Part shown: piece after piece, positions 54,573-64,000 of the stretch
How the letters are laid out: every line of letters starts with the position of its first letter
How positions within the stretch are numbered: position 1 is the stretch's first letter
Translations under genes and position numbers: made by a program
Notes under the pieces: model-generated
Seen by the model: only the letters and a program-made list of their open reading frames with translations
Database searches by the model: none
Told to the model about the DNA's origin: nothing
Assembly (NCBI GenBank): GCA_019915015.1
Contig: JAHBBC010000030.1
Coordinates: forward strand, 424,079-488,078
Direction: 5' to 3'
From: Auriscalpium vulgare
Taxonomy: Eukaryota > Basidiomycota > Agaricomycetes > Russulales > Auriscalpiaceae
DNA length: 64,000 bases

Positions 54573-56611
54573 TCACCTACCTCCCAGTTTCAACTTCATT
54601 CCCTCGTCAACCTTGTGCGGGTCCCCGCCGAGCTTCCCAACGAGCACCTTGGCTTCGCCCCTCACGCGGTCCATGAACTTCGGCTTGCGAGGAGATCCGC
54701 CGCTCGCTGCCGCCGTCGAGCTAGTGTTCTCTGTCCTTCTCACCTCACTGATGTCAGAATGCGCGGAACGCGTGGGTTGCAATACTTGGTCCTAGAGCAA
54801 AGTAATGTTTCAGTACGTATTCCTGATTTCACCACCCGAGTCACCTTCGCTTCGCCGTCGTCATTGAGGCCCAAGGCGTCACATTCCGGGTCGCCGTCGT
54901 CTGTTTTCTCAGCTAAATCGACGTCGTGCTTGCCGATAGGACCAGAGCCGGCGCCCTGCCACGTTCTCCACTCACGCGCTTGCGTATTCACCTTGGTAGG
55001 TTCATGGCGAACCTTATTATGGCCCTCGCCTGCTCCACTAACCGTACCTGGGGTTTCCTTATCCTTCGCCCCATCGCCGGCTTTGTCCTTCTTCTCTGTG
55101 CGCGCGGTCGTCGACTGCTCCCCAGCCTCCGCGGAACAATTGCGCCGACCGCCAAAGACATACTCATCTGACGTTTTGTCAGGAGCATCCTTCTCTTTGT
55201 CTTTAACTTCTGGTATCTTTGTGGGCGAGGTCATGTCCCGCTCCTTGACACGGGTGCTTTTACTCGGTACGCCGGGAACAGTTACGTCCTCATCAAGATG
55301 ACGGCCTTCCGCGCCTTTCCCGTCCGTCGTGGATGGTGGGATGGCAGGAGGGACCGTGGGTGGGATGGTCTCACGTTGGAAGCCTGTAGGTTCGCGTCTA
55401 TCAGTGTTCCAAGTCATGAGATAAAGGCTGAGGCGTGACCTTGCATTCCACTTGCCCTTCCAGTAGCGTCGTCACCCGGCGCTTCCGAGCCTTTGGTGTC
55501 CTCATCGACTCGACGGCCCTCAGCGCCTAGCTTGTTCTGAGAGAACGGCTTCACGTCAGGGACCCTAGTGGGAGATAGAGAGCCTGCAGCGCTACGTCAG
55601 CAAATTTGTTGAACTCAGATGGATGTCCGCTTTTCGTGCCTTCGCTCTTCCCTTCCTCTGGGAGGGCCTTCTTAGGTTTCTCCGCGAATTCTGGAACACC
55701 GCCGGTGCCTCCTGCCTTCTGAAACCGCTGCGCATCCGATGGCTCGGTTGTCGGCAACGACGTCGCCGCGCCTGCGACTGGAGCACCGGCCAAACCTCCC
55801 GACAAGCCTCTTCCAGCTTGCTCTCTGTGATAGCCTGTCTCAGCAGTGCCGGCGGCTCTCTTCGGCAACGCGCCGCGATCGTCGAGCGCACGTTGTGCAG
55901 CAATTGAAGCACTCGATGGCTTGTACACGATCTGCTCAGCCGACAAAGACGTATCACCAACGGGAGATACCACAGGAGTTCGGTCATCGGGTAGGCGTGT
56001 GGCACCCGTCTCGGCCAATAGCCCTGGGAGGGAGCCAACTCCGTCTTGGTGCTCGCTCAGTTGAGTGCCGAGGATGTCCTTGGTCGGGAGGGAGGCGACG
56101 TGCAGCTGGTCGTGTTCAGACGCTCTTGCGGTGCCTTGCGCGGCCGCTGCTCGTGACCACCGGTAAGCACTACCGCTCCCGACGAGAAGCTTGATTCAAA
56201 CTCACGGAGATAGGGCGTGATCGTGTCAACAACTGACTTGGGCAGGTAATGCGAGGCAGTCTGTCCTGCACTGTGGACGGCCTTGTTGACGTCGCCTGGC
56301 ATGTACCCCATGGCCTTCTCGATTGCCTCCTGGGCCATATGGACCGTGCCTGACACGACGCCCCCTGCCTTTTGTCCGTCCGCTCCGGTACTTATGCCTG
56401 CCTCACTAGATCCCCATTCTGCTGGATACGCACCAGGCAACTCAGTGGCTAGAGGCTGCTCGTTCGCGTTCTCTGCTCCCGCTACGGCGCCCGTGGATAT
56501 TGCGGGCATCACTTCGGTGTCCGCGCTGAACGCCTTCTTCGTTTGATTCGCCCACTCGGTAGCGGGTGTCGATGCTGGTTCGGTATCGATGGACGGCACT
56601 CCTCCTGACAT
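54573..56611 (-). CDS. Disordered acidic protein with a CsbD-like C-terminal motif
   Basis: No enzyme domain seen. ATG 56611 starts MSGGVPSIDTEPASTPATEW. The chain is hydrophilic, rich in Gly, Ala, Glu and Lys. Exon 1 has VHMAQEAIEKAMGYMPGDVN and AVHSAGQTASHYLPKSVVDT. Exon 2 joins as ITPYLPAAAQGTARASEHDQ, LHVASLPTKDILGTQLSEHQ. Middle exons carry RRVDEDTKGSEAPGDDATGR and, in a repeat-like way, GAEGRHLDEDVTVPGVPSK. The last exon ends with PKFMDRVRGEAKVLVGKLGG and DPHKVDEGMKLKLGGR, stop 54573. That ending resembles the stress-related CsbD-like / RGEAKV motif of many fungal hydrophilic proteins. Joins at 56170-56230, 55390-55450 and 54735-54830 keep phase. The join near 55560-55590 is uncertain, since only a 31-bp intron fits. 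A stress or LEA-like role is inference. Confidence 0.65.
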
Positions 56612-57852
56612 TGTCGAAGCGAAGACGCGGTGAATACCTGAGCAAAGAGGGGGTAATCGACCATATATGCAGCCCCTTGCGCGGCGAACTCCTCGCCACG
56701 CGGTGACGTCATCGCGTTATGACCAACCCACCTCCAGAACCTTATTTTGAGGTTAAGGCGCTTTGTGCTTCCGTAGCGCGGGCGTGAAGCCCTTCACTAC
56801 GCGTCCAATTATGCCGCTTTATGAAGGCACGCAGAATTTGAGCGATTCTGTTATATGACACGGAATCACCTATTGACCGTGTCCCACTGCGGGCATATTG
56901 CGCGTTTCCACAGGGGCGAATTGTGGCCAAATTAGCTATGGGAAGGAAGCGAGAGACCGGTACGTTCTCAGTGTCCTATTTGCCTGGCCATTCTCACTGC
57001 CTTGTCCTTTTACCAGCGATTCTTTGCTTCTGCACTCCGGCAGAAACATGGCGGCGGTAGAATGACAGGGGAGTTTACCAACTCCTTTGGCCTCCTTACG
57101 AAACGACTAACGTCCGATGCCTGTCTGCAGAAACAGACCCCAAATCCCCTTTGCGGATGGGGTTATCTCGATGTTGACTCGTGATCTTGGCGTTTCCTGC
57201 TTCCGGTAAGCCCTTCCACACGCTCCAATGTCTATGGGAATTTTGCCTGAGCTAGCGCAGCGTCCCGTCAGCGGAAATACATATTTCATGAGATCAAACC
57301 TAGTCCTCTGTGCTGAAACCTTCCACGGGTATGGATTGGAGGAACTTGGGCATCGATAGGTGGACCTGGCTAGAAGCAATACCACTCGAAATCAAAATGC
57401 CCGCCCGCCTCGCTCGGCGCGGCCTCGCGAGATGCATCCAGTGAAACCAGGAACCCGCTCAGTGAGAACACAAGTATGCTTTGGGCGAGTTTCCGTCGTA
57501 GGGTGGGCAGCTGTAGGCTGTTCGGCGGCTCCGCTAAGACAAGTAAGCATTTGGGCGCTGTCGTTCACATAGGCTTGTACCTACCTACTCACAGGCGCAC
57601 TCAAGATTACAGGCTCTTTCTATAACGAAATCATGTTCTTTCGTGTCTAATCGCCGCTATCTCTTCACCCGGCCCGAGGAGGGGACTCCCTCGCGGTCTC
57701 TTGAACGACTCTCAGCCTCTGTGGCGGTTCCAAGTCCGAACCCCAGAACGCTATCTCTTAAAGCCCGCTACTGCCTGATATAACTTTTCTCTGAGGACAC
57801 ATGATACCGGACCCTATTACCTAGCTTCACAGGTGCGGCGCTCAGCATAAAT
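56612..57852. other. Intergenic
   Basis: Promoter of the disordered-protein gene at the left; otherwise short frames without support. No RNA gene or repeat recognised. Confidence 0.45.
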
Positions 57853-59061
57853 TTGGCCGCGAGACCGACGTATGTGACAAGACTGACATGGTTCTATAGC
57901 ACGGTAAGTTCCTTATCATTGGTCCAAAGCGGCCTTTACCGTGATACTTCCTATCCGGAGGACGACCGTGCTGACACGACCGACAAGCACAGTCATCTGA
58001 CTGTCGATTGCCAGGTTCAGTTGATTCCGTTCCCCAGCCGAGGCCAGGACTCCAACGCAGCCGAGCGCGAGCTCGCACGAGATGACATTCGCCGTCTTCT
58101 TACTCGCCGTGTTTCAATTGTCATTATCACAGAAGGTCCATCGAATGGACAATTTCCTGGTTCCAGCGCCGTGCCCACCTGCTCTCTCTGTCTACTTTCG
58201 AAGCAGACGTTTCTCTCCATACGCCTCTATGACACCGACGCCAAACAGGACCAGCTCGACGCGGACGCCTCGGAGCGCCTCGATAGGTTCACGTCAGTTG
58301 GCAACCGCGACGGCAATCGGATGCCCAACGTTCGAATGAGACGTGGTCCACTTGCCTCGAAGGTACTGCCTCAACTCCCCCCTCTCTCCCTTTGCGAGAA
58401 TCCTACTATAGTGCGTAAGAGTGGGAAGCCAGCAGAAGCTTCCGAGGAGGACGCGATATGCCTCCGCCATCATTGTGGCCATAGTAAGCGGTGTGAGCTA
58501 CGTGCGCTCGGAGCGTTATGGCATTGCGTGATGCCGACATCTCCACCGCCGCAAAACGTCGTCTGTGCGTTGCTACCTCTCCTCGTCTCGACGGCAACAA
58601 AACGCTTGAGGGATGTCAGGCGTCTGTGCCCTCGACTTATAGCGCTCAGCAGCCTAGGCTTAGCACCGCCTGCCTCCCTTAGACGTCTACCATGTATCGC
58701 TGATCATGGCGCTTTGGAAATCCTGCTCATCAGAAATTCCCTTGCGGGGGAAATTCTTCACAGACCGGTTCGTACGAATATCTGTCCGCTAATCACCGTG
58801 CTTTGCCAAACACAGGTTGCCATGACACAGAACAGTGCAATGAACGACAGAAATCCCATCCGCGCGACTCGCAGAACTCGTCAATGGAAGCTCGCGACAA
58901 GGAAGGACTGTATGGCCAGTCACATACCACTCGGTCGCCGACGATTGTCGACGTGGCTCGTCCCAAGCCAACGCCATCGCAAAATACCACTCTACGTGGG
59001 AGTGAAGTGGGCGCAAACGCCAAGAGGGTCCGAACTCCCGGCCCACACCCTCACAAAGTGA
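57853..59061 (+). other. Long open frame without an early ATG, coding status unclear
   Basis: The frame is open for 402 codons, unusually long for this window outside known genes. It begins at TTG and the first in-frame ATG is about 155 codons in. Parts read like protein (IRLYDTDAKQDQLDADASER, LDRFTSVGNRDGNRMPNVRM), others are Arg/Leu-rich and doubtful. No domain recognised. It overlaps the end of the WOPR gene on the other strand by 11 bp. It could be an internal exon of a plus-strand gene with an unseen first exon, or chance. Confidence 0.25.
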
Positions 59062-60211
59062 CGCGGAAGGCACCCAGGACACGTCGGTCTTCCTCCGACA
59101 GAGGCCGATACTGTTTTGGACTGTGAGAGCTGGGCCGGGAGGCCTGATGCGGTGTATGACCTCCCATGGGGACCACTGAGGACAGACTGGGCAGGCTGGT
59201 GTGGGGACGTGGCGGGCTGCCGGGCGATGCAAACATCAGATACTGAGGAGCTGGAAGGCGGGATGTCGAAGAGTTTGTCGAAGAGGTAGATGGGGCCCCT
59301 CCGGATATCGACGCTCGACGGCTGCCGTACATGCTATCGCCCTCATCCGGCTCCAGAAGGTATGCATCGGGCCGCTTGTAAGAGCCCTTGTTGGAGACGT
59401 AGATACCGTCGGGAATGCGGATATTGCGCAGCAATTCGTCGTCGTCGATCGTCTTCAACCTCATGTAGTCACTTCCCTGTTCAATGAGAACCTTGGGTGA
59501 ATACACAGCAAGCTGGCACAACGATCGTCTTTCTCACCGAGAAATAGGCGACAATGTGCCACTTCCGAGGTGATGCAGACCCAGGTAGGTACACTTGCGT
59601 CGAGTACGTCTGCTTCGTAAGACCATCTAGCTTCGATGGCCGGTCTTGGCGTCGGCTAGTCAAGGGAGGTACAGACTGTGGGTCCAGCGCTCGACGTGCG
59701 CTGCGATATCGGGACTCGTGAGAAGGCCGTGGAAAGCGAGACCGGTTATTGCCTACCGTCTGGCAGCTTTCAGGTCGCGCTCTTCCTGCGTGGTCTCCTG
59801 CTTCTCCTCGTAGAACAGATAGTCCCCGCGCATCCTGCTCTGCGACCTATTTTCGGCCATCAGCTCCCGTCTCTCTGCAACCGATGATGCACGGTGAATT
59901 TGTACCATCGTCGACCGTCTGTCCACCTCTCTAGTCCGCCTTTGAACTCCGCCTCCTCCCAGACGAAGATGTTGCCAGATGATATGTGCTCACGCTCACC
60001 GGCAGTTAGCCGCCTCGTAATCAAAGGCAATATGCCAAGGCGAACAGCCTCCAAGATAATATGAGCATCCTTCGAGTCGCGTATATCTGTGGGGCGGGAA
60101 GCGTTCAGTCACCGGGGGATGGGTCACAAAGAGGAGGTGCTCACGAAGAGAAGGATAGGTCGTGGGCCCGAGATGGCTTGTGCTCATGGAAGCACGAGTG
60201 TCTAGGGACAT
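59051..60211 (-). CDS. Gti1/Pac2 (WOPR) family transcription regulator
   Basis: Fungal-specific DNA-binding family that includes S. pombe Gti1 and Pac2 and Candida Wor1, controllers of sexual or morphological switching. ATG 60211 (MSLDTRASMSTSHLGPTTYP) leads through an intron (donor GTGAGCAC) to WOPRa: IRDSKDAHIILEAVRLGILP, LITRRLTAGEREHISSGNIF, VWEEAEFKGGLERWTDGRRW, then SQSRMRGDYLFYEEKQET after the next intron. WOPRb is PSKLDGLTKQTYSTQVYLPG, SASPRKWHIVAYFS. The remainder (DDDELLRNIRIPDGIYVSNK, then a Ser/Pro-rich tail) ends FRVTL with TGA at 59051. The core WTDGRRW DNA-contact motif is intact. The C-terminal tail of about 110 residues is fairly short for the family. The gene looks functional. 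Confidence 0.92.
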
Positions 60212-62680
60212 GTTCGATGAAGGGGAATGAGTGGATCGCCTGTTGTTGGTGTGGGGCTTATAAGCGGTGATCCATAAAGAATAAGAAGTTGAGCCTTTCA
60301 GGACACAGTACCGGGAATGGAAACCAACGCAGAACGGAGAAGCATTGAATGTAAATTTAGAGAAGACCTCGCTGCCCGTGAATCTTTAGGCACGGATTGT
60401 TTGGTTGGCTCTTGATATGCTTACCTTTTCGAGGCCGTCACAAGTACGAACACACGAGTCCGCCATGCAGTACACGGCCCGGAAGACGCTAGCCGCCAGA
60501 TGGACGGGACAATGGTCGCAGGCGTCAACTAACGGGGGGCTAGATCGCTCGAGCGCACGCGAGGATGGTAATACTTGTGTCGACTTCCCTTCAGATGCTC
60601 GCCATTACGGCGATGCTCCTGAGCCATCAGAAGGCACGACGTGCAGGTGGTGCAAATAGAGTAGCATACGGTACACAAGCGCGTTTATTGCTCCAATCTT
60701 ATCTAAGGCAATACCAATCAGTCATCGGTCGCTCCTGTGGAAAGACACCATAGCGACAAAAATAGACGCATACCTACGGCCTCCGGACTCCTCCGGATCA
60801 TATGAAGGAACTCTGTTCGGCATCGTGACGGGACGACGTTGGCATTACGTGAGAGTAAATCCAAAGACTCTGGGCTGGCTGTCTGAAGAGGTGGTAGACG
60901 AGAGGGAATAAGCGTACTTTTCAGGCCTGTATAAGGCCGAGCGAAGATTTCGCGCGCGGAAGGCTGCTTCTGAGGCCGTGCCGAACTTTCGATTTATCAA
61001 CGTGCGACAAGATCCTTTGAGATCATCTATTTCTTCGACATTCATTGGGCTGCTCCACTCTACGCCAGACGAACATCTGCAGTATTTACCGATGACTTAT
61101 TAGAGGCATGACGGCGTTGGGTTAGTTTGTGTGTCCGGATCTAAAGCGATGACCATGGTTGTTTGAGAGTAGCTCACGTGAATCGGGTAGACAGCGCATG
61201 AAGCAGCCCGCTGGTGTTAGCGCGTATGTAACCGAAGGCCGAGGGCCCCGACAAGGGCTTCTGAGATGACGGAACGAGAGTAAAGAGCCCTCAGAACGAC
61301 CTCTTGTACCGATTCTGCGATTTGAGAAACATTGACATTGGACGAATACGGCAACACTTACCATCGATCGAGTACAGTTTGTATCCGTTTGCAACTATGC
61401 TACCCATCATTCTTTCTCGAGGATGCCGAGTCCGCGGTCGTGAGGCACTAATCATTTGTGCCAGCAAGGCGTCGCCCTATACGAGATGTGAATTTCTCAC
61501 CATGGATATGGATGACAGCGGGCGTGAAACCGTGAGCACTTACAGAAGGAAAGGACACGTTCCCGACGGAGAAACTGAGGTAATAGATGCCGTCGAGGCC
61601 CTCGGACGCCACAGCTCATGTGCTTCTTCAGCGAATGCGGACCTCATAGAGCTAGGCAATGAAGAGTTGCCTCTTATCCGCCTGAAGAAGTGCTGGATCG
61701 CAATTCTGCTAGGCGACCTTAGGCAACACGGCTTGATCTTGAGAAGACATGTCTCGGTATGGCCTTCTGCGAATGAGAAAAAGGTACGTGCAGTGGAATA
61801 TTCAGCTCACCGTCGGACGCCGATAGCTCCCACGTTATGACAGAGGTGTCAGGAAACAAAATAGGCTAGACGGATCACCTCAGAGAATGTCCCTGACGTG
61901 AATAGACATCCCTGGTGACCTCTGTCTGCGTGCTGGCTGACGCTGCGGAAGACAACCTTGGCGACAGACTCACTGATATAATGGGGATACGTAGGAGAAG
62001 ATCCAACTCTGATTCACCGTGCCATGTCCAGCTGATCGGAAATACTGGCGTTGTATCACCTAAGTAACGGGATTGACGCAAGAGGCGAACGTGTGAGTAA
62101 AGAAGCACAGACGAGAAGGATGAATGCATGCGCACAATTGAAGGGCGTTCCGAGGCAGACGCCGACTAAGACGGAGATCGTACGTACAGTTGCTTTAAGC
62201 CCCGGTGATGTGAGTAGCACCTATATGAGGGAACAGGCAGTAAGTAAGTATAGCAAAGCTAGCTCTACGCAGTGTCAATTTAGGCATCGCGCAGATTGCC
62301 TGCCACCTGGCAAGATGCACGGTAAAGTATGAGCCGGGACTGACCATAGCGCCCGGCGAAGGGCTCTCAGGGCAGTGGGTGGATAAACATATCGACCACT
62401 CGTCTTGCGACGGCCACTAGGAACGCTTTGCTGGCTGGACAAGGACCCCCGTAACTCATGCCAGGGGTATGATCCGCCAAACGGGGTCAACTACCATTTT
62501 TTTTTGCGGCTCGCGACCCCTTCCAGCTACCATTCGCCCCTCAGACCTCCGTTTGGGGTCCGTAGCTACCACGGATAGGATCATAGCTTCAAAAAAATCG
62601 TAGTTTATTGTAAAAAGCTCCGCTTTGCGTGCAGGCAGGAGGGGATGTACTACGGATGCGCAGAGGCCTGTCAAACTGAC
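60212..62680. other. Intergenic with unassigned coding-like segments
   Basis: The plus-strand frame at about 60651-60912 (RYTSAFIAPILSKAIPIS, then GTLFGIVTGRRWHYVRVNPK) is followed after TTTTCAG by an open segment at about 60923-61101 (LYKAERRFRARKAASEAV to EHLQYLPMTY). The frame at 61304-61840 also reads protein-like (GHVPDGETEVIDAVEALGRH). No start, family or full splice chain was found, so these may be fragments of one decayed gene. A repeated ggggtc...ctacca theme lies at 62480-62570. Confidence 0.3.
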
Positions 62681-64000
62681 CTATTCATCTGGTTCATCGT
62701 CACCCGCCTGTTCAAGACCCGCCTTGACCCTCCCACTAAGCTCCTTGATAGCACGAGCGATATTCGCGACGTTCTGCTTGAGGGCGACATAGCACGCGCC
62801 ATCAGATTTTACCAAAGCTAGTGTTGAGCCCGAGGTTTGGAGGGGATGGTCGAGGGCATACAGGAAGTAGGACGGTTTCAGGAAGGCGAACCGAGGGATC
62901 TTGCTAGGATCGGCGAGGGAGAATTGGTTGTGTCGGACCGGCTTGAACAGTCTCACAGCGATGTAAGAAAGAGCGGTGATGCGAGACGTGTCCGAAGCCC
63001 AACCATGTTTGCCGTTCTTACCGGCCGACTTCTCGTACATGGTCAGGACTAACCAGCCATCAGCGCATGCCGAGTCATGTTGAAGATTACGACGCACCTT
63101 CTGCAAGGCAGATTGCCTCATCAACAAGAACCAAGCCATAAGAAGGCGGCATGCCAGTGTGAGCAGCGTAGAGGTGTTTGAGCGGCGTGACATTGGCCGA
63201 GTGTGCGACCTTGGGGACGTGATGCTTTGCGAAGATCGCTGCTCGCCTCCGTTCAGCCTGGCGGACGTCAATACCATGTATGTGCACTCATACAACACTA
63301 GCAGACGCACCTGATACGATGCATTTGCAGCGACCTCAGCCGCGTTTGCAGCCGTCCCTGGTGCAGGAGCAACAGCTTCTTCGCCGTTGATTGCTCCGTC
63401 TCGACCGCCCGCAGCTGGCTGCCGCCAGCGCATCGACCGACCCGCGCCCGTGGTAACACCGCGCTCTGTAACACCGCGCTCTTCTTGACGCTTGAGAACA
63501 TCCTTGACCAACTGCAGAAGGCGTTTTTTCTCGGAGAGCGTTGACTGGGCGGGTGGACCGTTATCAGAGGAAGGTGGTAGATCTTCCGAGGACTTGAAGG
63601 CCTTTGTTCGGACACCTTTCTCAGCCTGTCTGGTATGATGCGACCGGCGGATGACTGCGAGCTGTTCGAGATCGAATTCAGCAGAGATCACTGTGTCCTG
63701 GAAGGTCCTGCGCTCGTCGGGGTCGGACACAGCAGGGAGCGACTGGGCGAGGATCTTCCCTATATGTGCAGCGTCTTTGCGTGTTGCATCCGCTGTGTCT
63801 TCAGGCAATTGCAGTCTAGTAATGTGAGGGTTAGACTCTGTAAGATCTATCGGCGGTGAGAGGAGGACAAAACACGAACATGTCGACAGTGCTCTGGACG
63901 CATAAGGCAGCTGCTGCGCAAGTCAAATCGTTCAACTGCTGGTCGAAGACCGCACCAACTCCGTCTGCATTCTCTGCCTTCTTCAACCCATTTTCAATCT
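62681..64000 (-). CDS. Hypothetical protein, 5' part cut by the window edge
   Basis: No family recognised. The minus-strand frame ends at 62681 (VKAGLEQAGDDEPDE). The apparent start at 63808 is TTG. Instead, a phase-keeping intron (about 63836-63880, donor GTTCGTGT, acceptor ACTAG) links it to an upstream open segment running off the window (AVFDQQLNDLTCAAAALCVQ), so the true start lies beyond 64000. Later exons include FQDTVISAEFDLEQLAVIRR, a coiled Lys/Glu stretch (KKRLLQLVKDVLKRQEERGV), an internal DVRQAERRRAAIFAKHHVPK segment and GWLVLTMYEKSAGKNGKHGW, then IPRFAFLKPSYFLYALDHPL. The last part looks like a globular domain. Confidence 0.6.

Noticed and set aside
1..64000. CRISPR arrays, rRNA operons, bacterial-type operons or prophage
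   Set aside because: No regularly spaced repeats or rRNA signatures; intron-rich genes show this is a eukaryotic nuclear sequence.

Overview
The window looks like nuclear DNA of a filamentous basidiomycete, probably an Agaricomycete. It is GC-rich, has no operons, and most genes are cut by many 45-90 bp GT-AG introns. The families are typical of that group: a DUF6534 membrane protein, a microsomal P450, an IML2/TTC39 protein, a Gti1/Pac2 (WOPR) regulator, OXR1/TLDc and a CTR copper transporter. No rRNA, tRNA or CRISPR was recognised. Most gene models here were spliced by hand from exon phase and splice signals, so internal exon borders are predictions.

Layout. 1-3.3 kb: no gene recognised, but a clean 771-bp non-autonomous DNA transposon with 33-bp terminal inverted repeats and 8-bp target duplications. 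3.3-6 kb: a small conserved hypothetical gene and an aldo/keto reductase diverge from a 225-bp promoter. 6-11.5 kb: a degenerate tandem repeat, then a long minus-strand alpha/beta-hydrolase-like gene. 12-19 kb: a Ser/Pro-rich coiled-coil protein and an IML2-family protein. 20-25 kb: DUF6534 protein and cytochrome P450. 25-27.6 kb: a NADAR-domain protein and one orphan exon. 28-35.4 kb: F-box protein, ferric-reductase-like oxidoreductase diverging from a CTR copper transporter, and a second NADAR protein. 36.9-49.3 kb: a nuclear-protein-rich stretch with three paralogous zinc-finger genes, a related CxxC protein and OXR1, invaded by a very young 1.09-kb LTR retroelement with identical LTRs. 51-60.2 kb: a four-TM MARVEL-like protein, a disordered acidic protein with a CsbD-like tail, and a WOPR transcription factor. 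The right edge cuts a gene of unknown function.

Likely functional links: the reductase and copper transporter share one promoter holding a perfect 24-bp palindrome, which suggests co-regulated reductive metal uptake. The zinc-finger genes share an uncommon finger pair plus an acidic tail and look like a local gene family. Two diverged NADAR genes lie about 8 kb apart. The most unusual gene structure is in the aldo/keto reductase, where a 5-nt exon and an apparent 1-nt exon together encode the catalytic Asp; skipping both would keep frame and remove it.
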